From Nissolia schottii (lineage: Eukaryota; Streptophyta; Magnoliopsida; Fabales; Fabaceae), in assembly GCA_003254905.1 (NCBI GenBank), contig QANU01029705.1, positions 117,073 to 181,072 of the forward strand: 64,000 bases of DNA. The letters run 5' to 3'. Position 1 is the first letter of the stretch. Each line of letters opens with the position of its first letter. Under the pieces are notes generated by a model. That model made no database searches and was not told where the DNA came from. It worked only from the letters and a program-made list of their open reading frames with translations. Shown here piece after piece: positions 1-12,900 of the stretch. The position numbers and the translations under genes are program-made.

Positions 1-526
1 ATAATGTGAACCCCCATAAGTTCTGTAGAAACATAGTCCTATACATAGTCGCTTCTAAAATTTTATCAAAGTCTCTATAATCCTTATGACCACATGCAGT
101 GATAGCTAGTACTGCTACTTAGAGGAGAGAGGGGGGAGACTTTAGGCCAGGGTTAGAAAAAAAGTAACGTACACTTTGAATTTAAAGGGGGTAATGATTC
201 AATCATGATGTGGTTATACTTAAAAAAAAGCGGAGTGTGTGTGTGCAATATGAATCGTTTTCATTATGTTCACAATAGCAATAGGGAGGGAGAGAGAATG
301 GTATTTCAAATTTTGAAATGAGTGAAAGAGATCAAAAGTTTTTTTTTTCTTATAAGGGTAGGTAGGTGAGAGCAAGAGAAAAAACTTTAATAGTACACAC
401 GGGCCACGTGAGAGAGATTTCAAGCAAGCAGTAGACTTTCATATCTAAAATAATATCTCTTCCTGGAATAATAACTAGTTAGCTCAACTAATTAGCCAAC
501 CTGACCCAAAAGGTATATACTATTCG
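1..526. other. Intergenic, no gene seen
   Basis: AT-rich sequence with no convincing reading frame. A G-box-like CACGTG occurs near 405, inside gggccacgtgagag. The short minus-strand reading frame across 220-423 is low-complexity (runs of Lys, Phe and Ser) and does not look coding. Confidence 0.5.
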
Positions 527-842
527 GTAAATACTATATCTTATTAAATTTTTTTAATTTTGATAATTTTTATAATTGAATTCATAAATTTTTATCATTA
601 TTTCATAATTTAATATGATGTAGTAATATAATAAATTATATTTTTTTATTATAATATTTATAAAAAAATATATCATAAGTTTAAATCGTTCACAAATCTC
701 CGAACTCTTACAAGTTAGTTATTTCAATAATTTGACCAATGAAAAATTTATTAAGGTTATATAGAATATGAAATGGTGTCAAAATTCGATGAATTTAGTT
801 CTAAAAATTATAAAAAAATAATAATAAGAGAAGGTATTTATC
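527..842. mobile_element. Inverted-repeat MITE, family 1 copy A
   Basis: The left end reads ggtaaatactatatcttatt. The reverse complement of the right end reads gataaataccttctcttatt. The similarity continues inward for about 80 bp on each side (left ...aattgaattcataaatttt, right complement ...aactaaattcatcgaattt). This is a non-coding fold-back element of about 316 bp. A second copy lies at 2360-2698. No clear target-site duplication is seen, so the borders are approximate and the superfamily is undetermined. Confidence 0.6.
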
Positions 843-1872
843 TCATACCACCACCATAAATTTGTTCTATATGTTTAGCCAAAACTTCAAATATTAGTTT
901 ACTTCTAGAATCCAAGTTTCATTTTCTTAAGGATTATTTTAGAATAGAAAAAAAAAAAAAAAAAGAGAGAGGACAGAATCTCTGTGATATTTGAATGAGG
1001 ACAAGTGAAACAAATGTCACACTAGATTCCACCTTTGTGAGTATTAATTTAACGAGAACGATAAAGCTTACAAATTCAGCTTTGGAAAGCCCAACTTAGC
1101 AGCCTAAATAGCGCTTGAGCATGGCTAATTGCTTTCCCTAAACCCCACAAATCTCACTATTTTCTTTCAGTTAACAGACGAGTATATGCTTTTATTCGAT
1201 TTATTTTTCTATTATTATTAATTTTTGTTTCTGTAAACAATTCTATATATATTGACTTTGGCTTTCGAAATTGGGGCTACACACTTCTAGACGCGGGATT
1301 AATTAAACAACGCAACGGTTGATGGCTCAGTTTAAAAAACTGAATAAAGTTTTAAAAAAAAATCCATATATAAAAAATTGGCACTAGCAAATACTATTAT
1401 ATCCATTTTTAAAAAATTGACATGTAGAGAATGTCTTGGGCATCAATTTTTCTCTCTTCTACTCTTTGGTGGGTCATCGCCGTAAGGACAACGGGGCTTG
1501 GACTTCTATAATCGTAAGACTTAATTTAATGTTTCATTTATTATGTGTGCATTTGTGTTTTAAATTAATATATATATAAGCATGGAAGGACAAGTATCAA
1601 GGTTTTGACTTACGGAACCAAGCTAGTAATAGTATCTGTGTGTGTGGAACATTGTTCTCCGTTTGTCTCCCAGCACGGTTTTTTTCACAAGCATTTTACT
1701 GTCAATCGCACTGTGATGTGTGTTTAATACTAGGTATGTGCATGCAATGAGGCCTAGTCATTTATTGAGCGTATTTATTTCATCATGCATTACCATGCAT
1801 TCCCTATACTCCTACTATACCACATGAAAATTCCCTTGCTCGTGGTTCATTGTCATTCATGATACAAAAATG
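843..1872. other. Intergenic, no gene seen
   Basis: AT-rich, with an A-run near 950-965. No coding signal, RNA gene or structured repeat was recognised. Confidence 0.4.
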
Positions 1873-1874
1873 TA

Positions 1875-2146
1875 CTCCTTCCACTTTTATATGCGAAGAT
1901 TTATCCAAAACTTTATTTAATTAAAGTCAGACTCGTTTAATTAAATTAAAAAAGTATTAATTATTATACTTTTAATCATGTCTTTATTTATTATAAACTT
2001 TCTATTATTGTATTAATTGCATTATAATTTTCTATAAGAGTAATTTAATCTAAACACTTGATACTTTTTTTTAAGTATGCAAATTAATTACTTTATTAAT
2101 CTGTGTGCATTTGTTAAAAGTGACATATAAGAATGGACGGATAGAG
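1875..2146. mobile_element. Stowaway-like MITE
   Basis: The left end is ctccttccacttttatatg. The reverse complement of the right end is ctctatccgtccattcttat. TA dinucleotides flank the element at 1873-1874 and 2147-2148, as expected for Tc1/mariner-derived Stowaway MITEs. Length is about 272 bp and it is non-coding. A related sequence lies at 4420-4670, cut off by the assembly gap. Confidence 0.7.
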
Positions 2147-2359
2147 TATTTAAATGACATTAATTTTTATGCTCTAGTAGTATAAATAAATTTTACATAG
2201 TCATTTAATCATATATTATTATATAAAAGAATTTGAAATAGCGAGTGAAATACTCTAGCTTTTTTTACGCGACAACACATGATAGATGATAGTACAAAAC
2301 TCAACTCTTTTACCGTATCAGTATATAAAATTAAGGTGGTTTCTCATGTGTCTCATCTA

Positions 2360-2698
2360 GTAAATATCATCGATCTCCTACTAATTTTTTTTTTATTTTT
2401 GATAATTTCTAAAACTAAATTCATTGAAATTTGTCATCCTCTCATGTTCTATATGATCTTGACAAACTTTTTATTAATCAAATCAAAGAACTAACTTGTA
2501 AGAAGTTTAGATATTTGCATATCATTTGAGTTTATAATACACTTCTCTAAAAATATTATATTGAAAAGTCTTAATTTATCATATTAAATCATGTGACACA
2601 TCAATATCTCACATTATATCATAAAATGGTAACAAAATTCGATAAATTTCATTCTAAAAATTGTCCAAAAAAAAATTGGTAAGAGAATATATTTATCA
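2360..2698. mobile_element. Inverted-repeat MITE, family 1 copy B
   Basis: Same family as 527-842. The left arm begins gtaaatatcatcgatctcct and runs into ctaaaactaaattcattgaa. The complement of the right arm begins gtgataaatatattctctta and runs into agaatgaaatttatcgaatt. Arms are about 80-90 bp and total length about 340 bp. No coding capacity. Confidence 0.6.
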
Positions 2699-4419
2699 CA
2701 TAAAACAGGTGAAAAATCACCAAAAATATTTAATCTCTAATTAAATACCGTGATTTTCATTTATATTAAGAAAAGTAAATACATCTTCCTGTGCATGCCT
2801 TTGATTTAAATAAAAAGTGCACGTCGCAAACTAAAATCACGAGCGGTAGGGTTGATGGACGCATCAAACGGAGAAAACAAACTTTGATTCTTATACTCGC
2901 GCCAACAATCATTAGACAAATAAATGAATAATGTATATCTAGCATTCATGAATCTCTAGCATACAAATAAATGATTCATACACACAAGCATTCAGACTTT
3001 AAAGCAGAGAGAAAGGGTAGATAAAAAGGACGTTTGAGAATCTCGTATCAAATCTAAACAGCGAATGGTGACGGACTGTGGATATTCCTTTTAACCTACA
3101 ATGCAATAAGAACAATCCGAGACCAAAAAAGTGGGATTCACCGTTTTCTACTTCTAAGCCCAATAACAACAATATTCACTTCTCCTTCACACACGCAAAG
3201 GTAAACCACAATTCACAATGTCATGAGGGGACTTCGGAAAACGGTTTTGTTTGGACTTGTTCATGTAATATGTATAGAGTAAATCATTAAAATTGTTTCT
3301 AATATTGTCAGTATCAAACAAATTCGTCTCCAAAATTTGAAAGTCATCAAATTTGTTATTGAAGTTGTCAAAAGTCGATCAAATTAATCTACAAAAATTT
3401 AACATAAATTGTCACTTAAAACATATTTTTATGGACGGGATGATTCAATATCAAACATAGGATACACTTGATTATATTAGAATTGAGTACGTCTAAATGC
3501 ACTATAAAAATTAACTTTGGAGAAGATTGTGTAAGTCATATGCTTAATCAAATGTGAGAGAGACTTCTTTAACAATTTTCTACAGGAAGTCAGAAAGAGA
3601 CTACTTTCACCGCTTCTTCCGGTGTTCATGAAAAATGGTTTTGTACCATTTAGCAATTTTTTATATTTAATTAATGTCCAATTTTAATATACGTACAAAT
3701 AGTAAAACTCCGTAGATAAAATTGATTGATAGGATAGAAAGAAAGAAAGAAATGTAGATAGGAAATATACATGGTACAACATTATTGTAATGAGTAACCC
3801 AGTTGGAACAAAACAAAATGATATAGTCTCTTTCAGTCACTGAAACACTTACACTAATCAATCATACGTCTACTTATCCCGCAATATCCGTTCACGTGCC
3901 TCTTCTGTGTATTGTTTTTGGCCCCTTACTCATCATTATCAATTATCCTTTATTTCTTATCATGCCATTTTCCCAAAAAATTATTTGTTCATGTAATAAC
4001 TCATTACATTATACAGTGTCACTACTACTACTACTACTTACCCTAATATCCATCCATCACTGCAGCCTTTCATCCCCTTACTATATACCCTGCAATGAAC
4101 AGCAACAACACATTCCTCCGTCTCCAACATCATTATTGAAGTACTGTCGCTGTGAAAATTCAATGCCAGTTTGCCGCTGCAAGCTAGCTGCACGAGGAAA
4201 GGAAAGAAAAGGAATATATGCATATGTGTATGTATGTCCATCTCATTATTCCAAACCCAAACAAAGAAGACTAATAAATTAACAACTCTCCTGTTAACCT
4301 ATTAAAATATAAAATATGTCTACACTTTCTTGTTAGTCTCTAAATATATTTTAATATATTCAAAGATCATTTTTTAATAAATTAATACAGGAGTAAAATT
4401 AATGAGTTGCAAGTATTTT
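2699..4419. other. Intergenic, no gene seen
   Basis: No supported gene. A GAAA microsatellite lies near 3737-3752. The 128-residue plus-strand reading frame at 3896-4282 has a mixed hydrophobic/Ser-rich composition, no recognisable domain and no splice or promoter context, so I treat it as chance. Confidence 0.4.
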
Positions 4420-4670
4420 AATATTTACTTATTTCATCCAATTTTACATGTTAATTTTTATTTAAAATTTTCTACCATCTGATTAAATTAATGAAGTATT
4501 AATAATTGTCTTTTTAAATCTCTATTTATTATGTGTTGTTTATTATTGTATTAATTACGTTATAACTTTTTGTAGCATTTTTTGAAAGGTAATTTAGTCT
4601 GAACACTTACTATTTTCTTTTAGTATATGTAGATTAATTGATTTCTTAATATATATATATATATATATAT
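4420..4670. mobile_element. Partial Stowaway-like MITE cut by the gap
   Basis: The sequence from ttatttcatccaattttaca onward follows the interior of the 1875-2146 element closely. Shared tracts include ttattattgtattaattacg and aatttagtctgaacactta. It ends in a (TA)n run at the assembly gap, so its right end is not visible. Confidence 0.5.
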
Positions 4671-5604
4671 NNNNNNNNNNNNNNNNNNNNNNNNNNNNNN
4701 NNNNNNNNNNNNNNNNNNNNNNNNNNNNNNNNNNNNNNNNNNNNNNNNNNNNNNNNNNNNNNNNNNNNNNNNNNNNNNNNNNNNNNNNNNNNNNNNNNNN
4801 NNNNNNNNNNNNNNNNNNNNNNNNNNNNNNNNNNNNNNNNNNNNNNNNNNNNNNNNNNNNNNNNNNNNNNNNNNNNNNNNNNNNNNNNNNNNNNNNNNNN
4901 NNNNNNNNNNNNNNNNNNNNNNNNNNNNNNNNNNNNNNNNNNNNNNNNNNNNNNNNNNNNNNNNNNNNNNNNNNNNNNNNNNNNNNNNNNNNNNNNNNNN
5001 NNNNNNNNNNNNNNNNNNNNNNNNNNNNNNNNNNNNNNNNNNNNNNNNNNNNNNNNNNNNNNNNNNNNNNNNNNNNNNNNNNNNNNNNNNNNNNNNNNNN
5101 NNNNNNNNNNNNNNNNNNNNNNNNNNNNNNNNNNNNNNNNNNNNNNNNNNNNNNNNNNNNNNNNNNNNNNNNNNNNNNNNNNNNNNNNNNNNNNNNNNNN
5201 NNNNNNNNNNNNNNNNNNNNNNNNNNNNNNNNNNNNNNNNNNNNNNNNNNNNNNNNNNNNNNNNNNNNNNNNNNNNNNNNNNNNNNNNNNNNNNNNNNNN
5301 NNNNNNNNNNNNNNNNNNNNNNNNNNNNNNNNNNNNNNNNNNNNNNNNNNNNNNNNNNNNNNNNNNNNNNNNNNNNNNNNNNNNNNNNNNNNNNNNNNNN
5401 NNNNNNNNNNNNNNNNNNNNNNNNNNNNNNNNNNNNNNNNNNNNNNNNNNNNNNNNNNNNNNNNNNNNNNNNNNNNNNNNNNNNNNNNNNNNNNNNNNNN
5501 NNNNNNNNNNNNNNNNNNNNNNNNNNNNNNNNNNNNNNNNNNNNNNNNNNNNNNNNNNNNNNNNNNNNNNNNNNNNNNNNNNNNNNNNNNNNNNNNNNNN
5601 NNNN
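4671..5604. other. Assembly gap (934 N)
   Basis: All bases are N. The left edge is a (TA)n microsatellite, which probably caused the break. Nothing can be said about the content. Confidence 0.95.
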
Positions 5605-6494
5605 GCTTAGTAACTAAAACCGACATTATGATGAGACTAATTATGTGCTCCATGCTTATATGCCCATGATGTCTAATGACAATTATGCAATGGTTATGTA
5701 AGTAATGAATAACTTGTTATTGCCTTCAAGTTTTGGGCTTATTAATAATTTGGGTTGAGCCCTACGTTCTTGAGGAAGACTAAGATCATCTAAGACTTTC
5801 ATGTCTTGTTAGATCATTTCAAACATACGAGATTCACGTCATACCATTAAGTTTAAACCATAACATGTCAATTTATAAAAATGACATAGGGAGTCTAGCT
5901 ATTTAGAGTGAGCATTTTCAAGTAGTGCTATTTATTTACAATTTACATCAAAGTTTGAGAACTGAATTATTCTAAGTGGCGCGCGAAAATTTATTTTGGT
6001 TTTTTTTCTAAGAAATAGTGACTTTTTTTCATTACTTATTATGATTTGTAATTTCATGAGTGTCTTTTCAATATTGTGTTCTAAAAATTATGTGATTTAA
6101 AATTTATGTTATTGATAACTTTAAAAATATAATTGATAATTTTAAAAATGTTATTGGTTATACTATGTTAATAAAAATATTTATTTTATTACTTCTAAAT
6201 CGTAAATATATTATGTTTTAAAATTTATGTAATTATAAATTTAAATAATTTGTTAAATATTTATATATCAAATAAGTTAATATATTATTTTTAAATTATT
6301 TTTTTATAACAAATAAAATTTGTATCTTTACATTTTGATTTTACACTTTACCTTTATTGGCTTTGAATATTTTTTAGTGGACTTTCATTTTTGCTTTGCA
6401 AAATTAATTCTAATAACTCAATAAAATAAAATAAATTAAACACTATACCTCTTCTAAAATTTTTTGTTGTGAGACTAACTGCATGCATATCTAA
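5605..6494. other. Intergenic, no gene seen
   Basis: Very AT-rich, especially 6050-6450. No coding or RNA signal was seen. Confidence 0.4.
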
Positions 6495-6505
6495 AATATA
6501 TAATA

Positions 6506-8350
6506 GTTATGTTACATGTACATCCATATTCCATACACCATACATACACTTGTATAATAATATTGTGGGCCCCAAAATAACCGCCCCATCCACTCTCTCT
6601 CCCACCATCACCAAAACGCGCGTAAAGCCACGCTTCCCACTTGCAATACATTTCGTTTTCACCTCCTTTGGTTTCCACGAGTTTAGTGCAAGAATATTAA
6701 TAAGCAAGTACGGGAATATAAGAAATTCTTCATTGCATGAATGTTAGTTCCATTCCTATGCTACTTTTGGTTGTATGCCTGCATCATTCATTTGTCCAGC
6801 AACAGTGAGAATATATTCCTGTATCATCTTGATACTGGCAGCTTGGTTTCATTTTGTTCTAAATCACTTGATCATAGTTTTAATTCTAATTTTGTGCAAC
6901 AATCTTTGGAAATTATAGTTTTTTTAATGAACTTAGAACCTAATCTTTCAGGGATTATGACATATAACGGCCTTGAGAGTTGCATTCTGAATAACCAGTC
7001 TTAATGTTTGCCTGTGGATAATGTTTGCACATACGCTTATTTAATGTTTGCACTTACGCCCATTTAACGTTTGCACACTTCTACAATACATCATATTCTG
7101 CATTTTTATGCATTTGTAACAAACACATAATGCTTATATCACACCGTCTAATGTTTATCATGACAATATGTAAAAAAATTGTGTCAAAATGCTTACAATA
7201 TTTATGCATTAATTGTTGAAAGGTTGAGAATGTGCCAAAATGCTCCTCTTCCTCAACAAAGACAAAACCTGTGATCTGTGGATAATGTTTGCACATACAC
7301 CCATTTAATGTTTGCACTTATGCCCATTTAAAGTTTGTACACTTCTACAATACATCAAATTCTGCATTTTTATGCATTTGTGACAAATACATAATGCTTA
7401 TATCACACCGCCTAATGTTTATTCATGACAATATGTAAAAAATTGTGTCAAAATATTTATAATATTTATGCATTAATTGTTGAAAGGTTGAGAATGTGCC
7501 ATAATGCACATCCTCTTCCTCAACAAAGACAAAACCTGTGACCTGTGGATAATTCTTGCACATACGTCCATTTAATGTTTGCTCTTATGCCCATTTAAAG
7601 TTTGCACACTTCTACAATACATCAAATTCTGCATTTTTATGCATATGTGACAAACACATAATGCTTATATCACACCGTCTAATGTTTATTCATGACAATT
7701 TGTAAAAAAATTGTGTCAAAATGTTTATAATATTTATGCATTAATTGTTGAAAAGTTGATAATGTACCAAAATGCGCATCCTCTTCCTCACCAAAGACAA
7801 AACCTGTGACCTGTGGATAATGTTTGCACATATGCTCATTTAATGTTTGCACTTATGCCCATTTAAAGTTTGCACATTCAATTTTTTATTATATTGTATG
7901 TTAGTGATGAATGAGCATTACAACGTATAAAGCTTCAGTACAATAAAATTTCACAGAGACGTCCAAGAACAAAACTCTTCATGGAAATCAAAGAAAAAAA
8001 GCATGAAAACGATGATGATGTTGATAAACATAATAGAAAATTGAATGACGATGATGAGAGGATAATCAAAGAAAGGATGGTGATGATGATAATCAAAGAA
8101 TGGATAACGATGATAGGAGAATGAGATAATGACAGAAGATGACGACAATGACGATGACAAACATAACAAAACAAGGATGAGAGGTTGAAAACGATGAGTG
8201 AAAACAATGACGAGAACAAGTTCGGGATTTGGGTGCACGTAGAGTATAATTATACGTTATACGTATAATCCATTAATTGACAATAAAACCGTATAAACCA
8301 TTGGTGTATGTACGGGTGTATGGATATTGGGTGTACATGAAGCATTTTTG
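6506..8350. mobile_element. MULE-like TIR element with internal minisatellite
   Basis: The left terminus (atgttacatgtacatccata, then ttccatacaccatacataca) matches the reverse complement of the right terminus (atgcttcatgtacacccaat, then atccatacacccgtacatac) at about 36 of 42 positions. A perfect 11-bp direct repeat, aatatataata, flanks it at 6495-6505 and 8351-8361. It has no transposase reading frame. About half of its length is a tandem repeat (7012-7876), followed by a purine-rich block (7930-8230). The smaller element at 40582-40807 shares the terminal motif and has a 9-bp duplication, which points to the Mutator-like superfamily. The AT-rich flanking repeat makes the exact ends tentative. 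Confidence 0.65.
7012..7876. repeat. Tandem repeat, ~267-bp unit, about 3.2 copies
   Basis: Units begin with ctgtggataa at 7012, 7276, 7543 and 7811 (periods 264, 267 and 268). Each unit holds two or three copies of a smaller motif (atgtttgcacatacgcccat / atgtttgcacttatgcccat / aagtttgcacacttc), then a conserved stretch ending cctcaacaaagacaaaacc. The last unit is cut at about 65 bp. Units look over 90% alike, so amplification is fairly recent. The array lies wholly inside the 6506-8350 element. Confidence 0.9.
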
Positions 8351-8361
8351 AATATATAATA

Positions 8362-9600
8362 ATTATATTAGATACATGAACGATTCTTTTTAATAATTTC
8401 ACATGTATTTTTAATTTCATATGCATTAAACTATTTTTATATTTTTTTTATTTTTACATACCATTCAATTAAGCTACTTTTTGGTTTATTAGATTTTTTT
8501 TTAAGTTTAAAATCAGGTCTTTAGAATCCCTGCAAAGATCCACAAGAGGGTGGGAATCCACGGTAAACGGGGATAAAGTATTTCTTTTAGCGTGAAATAT
8601 AGAAGAATGATTTTGATTTTGATATCACATTTTATGATTGAAAAATCAAATTACAATATGTAATATCAGTACATATATTATATTTTCCCATATTAAGTTA
8701 TTAGTATTACCTTAATTTGAATCAGCAATAATGAAACAATAAGACAAGTAAATTAACAACTAGGCTACGTGTACAACCCTCAATCCATCCATGTCAACTA
8801 TCAAGCTGACCTTACTATTCAACCAAACGCTTTATCACATAACACTCACTCTCCTACAATAACGCATGAGTGCACGCCATATTAAAAACAAAACATTTTA
8901 TGCCTCTCTTCTTTATTGTACAAATGAAAAAAAAAAAACATAGGGTTTCACATTCATTTCTCACTTCGTCGGCAATCATACTTGTTATGTTTGTGCATTA
9001 TGTATTAGAAATTTTCCATCATCCATCTTTCCTTTCGGTATGTTGTATATGTTTGTGCAACTGTGTGACAAATGTTTATGCACTACTAATTAATATGTTA
9101 TGTTTTGTTAGTAGTTAGTATTATTTGGTTCATATATTTGTGCATGTATATTGTATATGTTTGTACAAATATATGAAAAATATTTTTGCACTAATCATTT
9201 TCGTGTTTTTTTGTCTGTTAATATTTAGTGTTAATTAGTTTAAATATTTATGCACTTATGTTATATATGTTTGTGCAATGGTATGACCCGTGTTTATGCA
9301 AAAACTCACATGAGATTGCGTGTGAGGTCGCTTATAGAATATATAATGGCTGTATGAAAATATGCAATTGAAAATACGATCACATGAAAATTAGTTTAAT
9401 TACATCAATCATTTTTCATAAACTAAAGATGCATTAAATAGGTAAATTAATGATTGCAAGTTGGCGTTTTCCGTTACGAATTGTGTCAAAAGCATCGTTG
9501 CGGTGGTGAGTGGGTCGCCTTGTGACCCAACCCAACATAGTAGCTCATTGACCCATTGCGGAGTCACAAGTGTAACAAATGAAGTGATGTAAAGTTAAAC
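8362..9600. other. Intergenic with degenerate tttgtgca repeats
   Basis: From 8985 to 9300 a loose repeat of about 110 bp recurs roughly three times. Each unit holds tatgtttgtgca-like and atttatgcac-like motifs separated by a ttagtattaattagtt-like spacer. A ctacgtgtacaaccctcaat sequence near 8764 resembles the terminal motif of the 6506-8350 element, but no partner end was found. No gene is seen. Confidence 0.45.
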
Positions 9601-9672
9601 AACTGTTACTGTGAGTTGACGTTTTTTTCAAAATGCCAAATGAATGCCTAACGACGTTATCTCCCGTCGTTT

Positions 9673-9680
9673 CTATAAAT
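9673..9680 (+). promoter_or_regulatory. TATA box of the Sec14-like gene
   Basis: ctataaat lies about 245 bp upstream of the chosen start codon, followed by a CT-rich tract (9731-9745) typical of plant transcript leaders. The inferred leader (about 9705-9921) holds two very short upstream reading frames, at 9771 (7 codons) and 9799 (3 codons), which could dampen translation. Confidence 0.55.
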
Positions 9681-9921
9681 ACTGCCCCATGCTCCCCCCT
9701 CCACTTTATTCAACGTATATCTCACCACTACTGTATATCTCTCTCTCTCTACTTCTTCTCGTTCCATCTTCAATGTTTGGAAGCTTTTTTTATTAGTCAT
9801 GGTAGCGTGAAGCAGAAGTTTGGAATATTAGCTCTTGTGTTCTGTTTGTTGGAGAATTCACAATTATTGCAAACAAAACGCATTGCTGCTTTCCCAAGTT
9901 TGTGTTTGTGTGTGTCTCGAA

Positions 9922-12900
9922 ATGGGGAAGATCAACAAAGAGCAGATAGATCACGAGGAATTAATAGCTAGAGTTGAAGCCGTTCTTGAACTCGTCAGAA
10001 AACAAACTCCTCTCACTCTCAATCAGGTTTTTTCTCTAACTTTATAATACTGTTGATTATTGTACTAGCTTTGAGTTGTTATATGAGAAACTCCTCTAGC
10101 TATAATATATAGTGATGAGTCTTGTTGCTTCACTGTTTAACTAGTGTTGATGGGGATGCTGTATATGTAGATGAAAATGGTCAAAAGGCACTGTTTGAGT
10201 CATAATTAGTACTACACATGAGTGAATTTCTGGGCCTGATATGTTTTTGTTGTTGGTGTAGGAGAAGTTTTGTAACTATGCTTGTGTGAAACGGTTTTTG
10301 AAAGCGAAAGGTGACAATGTGAAAAAAGCTGCCAAGCAACTCAAAGCATGCCTTTCTTGGAGAGATACTATCGTCACTGGTATATACCCTACAATTCCTC
10401 TTCTCCTTTCTTCATCGATCTTCTTCTTCTCTCTTTTTTTGTTTTTCCTTGATTCTTACCTCTTGTTGTGAAAAAGGCTTTTTGTTGCCCGTTTTGAAAA
10501 CCCGCAAACACGCCTTTTTTGCTTTGAAGCATACATACTTCTCTTTTTGTTTTTTTGCTCTTGCGAAGAATCTTGCTTTTCCCCTTCTTCCTTTGAATTG
10601 TGCGTTAAAAGCCAAACCCGCACCCTACTCCCTAGAAATGATTAGGTCACTCTCTCTCTCTCCGCACCCAAAAACCAAAAAAATAATGCCCTTTCTCTCT
10701 TTCTTTAAAAAAGAATATATTAAGTTTTTCTTTTTTCATTTTTATTTTTATTGGCATGTTTGTTATACTAATTTTCAGTAATGGAATTATTATTCTGATT
10801 TTGTTTTTTATGAAACAGATCACTTGATAGCAGATGATTTCTCAGCTGAACTTGCTGATGGGTTAGCCTATGTAGCTGGTCATGACGAAGAATCCAGACC
10901 CGTTATGGTAAGTAATTACATCATCCTTCTCTTGTTTTTTCCAGAGTTTAGGCTTGACTATTATGTATTTATATTTTTTCTCTTTCATTCTATTCACTCT
11001 AAGTTAGTTTGTGATTTGAATTGGGGCGGTGACAGATTTTCCGGATGAAACAAGACTACCCGAAATTACATTCTCAAAAACTGTAAGTTACTAAACACGA
11101 GAACAACTCTTTTTGACCTTTTCACACTTCCGTTACTGTGTTTCACTCACCTACACCCACTGCAACTACTATAGTATTTAATATTTATTTATTTATTTAT
11201 TTGTAACTTATGTATAATTAGGTTCACTCGTTTGATGGTGTTCACAATGGAGGTGGCCATTTCAACCATGCCAAAAAACGTAGAACAATTCGTGATGCTT
11301 TTCGACGCAAGTAAGTAGTAGTCCCCCACCAAATATCCATTATGCCATTTCAAGCAACATTTAATAATTATTGAGAAACAAACAAACGAGTTAAAGAGGG
11401 AAACAGAATCAGGGAGAAAACAGAAAAGATTGAGGGATCAGAACAATAAATGAGAGAGCAGGCATAGGCATGCAAACACATGGACATATGGGGTGGATGG
11501 AAGGAGGGGGCACCGGCAAGGCCTGAAGGGGCACACAGAAATTGTCCGGAGTGCCCCTGAGGCGTCCCAGACTCTAGCCTCCTGTTAGCGGCCATGTTAC
11601 AAAGGGTATTATCGGGAATTGCAGTTATTATTAATATATTCTCTATATCAGAATTGGTCCATTTCAATCTTTTTTGTTTCCTTAAATAATGCTAGTGATC
11701 CCCAGTAGTAGCAGCAATTGCATATACTTAACTAGGCATAAGAGGAACAACCCACGATTCCTCTTTTTAGCTTTTGCCAGTACCCCTTTGCTTTTTCACT
11801 CAGCCAATTAATTTTATAAATTATCATCTCACCCTTTTCAAAATTAATTATTTACCCTAATTAAACGCAAGTTATTATACCTATAAAGTGATTTCCCAAC
11901 TCTTGTAGCATTTGAGAGATTATAATGAATTAATTAGTGGGGTGTTTGGTTACAGGCTTTTACAGGTCAGCATCTACCTTTATGAACATGTTGCTGGCAG
12001 TGCTAAAAATTGTGGCCGAGTACTACCCAGGCCGGCTATGCAAAGCGTTTGTGATAGACCCTCCCTCGCTTTTCGCTTACCTGTGGAAGGTAAAAACAAT
12101 TCAAAATTCTTCACATGCCTAATTTTGGTACTCTACCATGTACTATTAAGTTGCTACCAGTTCAATTTACCCAACCCAACCACTATAGTTTGGTCTAATA
12201 CTGTGCTACATGTGGTGGTTGTCTTCAAAAATTTTACTATTATTATGCACCTCTTACTTTGTTTGACCATCGTCTACAATTGACGGACCACCACTTGCTC
12301 TGTTTTTTAGGTGGCCCATATCTAAAACGTACCAACGTAAAAAAAAAAAGTCTCCCTTTTCAGACATGGTCCTTTAGGAAAAGCCTTTAATTATCACTGT
12401 ACTGTTTAAGATGTGATAGAAAAAAGCCAAGAAGATTATCTTAAATTCAAATGTAGCCACAAAATTAGCCACATCATTCATGATATACAACTGTGTGCCT
12501 TGTGATAAAAACAGTTGCCTAATGTGTACTTACATACAGGGTACGTCATATGTAAACATCTATTTTATTAGCTTGGGGTGAAATTTAGGGTTTATATTCC
12601 AACACTAAAGTTGTGTGATGTGAGTGTGAAGATGTGTGCCATATGATATTTTAGTGTTTCACACCGCATAGTATGAAAATAGAATTTTTGGTTTTTTAAA
12701 GTCAAGGGGTTGAGAAAAGACATATATAGCACTTGTACTACTACACTACTACCCACCCATTCCGCTTTGTTTTGGCCAATAAAACAAAAACCGATAACTA
12801 ACCATTGCGCTCAAACAAACAATACACAATTTTCATTCCTAATTCCTAACTAATATAAATCAAAGTATGATTAGCAAAAATAAGTACATGTCAAAAAATC

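Noticed and set aside
4646-5653. Long minus-strand reading frame of 335 codons
   Set aside because: It consists almost entirely of the N gap; the apparent openness is an artefact.
6469-7317. Several 60-90 codon frames on both strands
   Set aside because: They lie in the TIR element and its tandem repeat, and the same frame is not kept open between repeat units.
7935-8238. Two overlapping ~95-codon minus-strand frames rich in Ser, Leu and Ile
   Set aside because: The complement is a purine-rich GATGA/AAC low-complexity tract inside the TIR element; there is no domain and no gene context.
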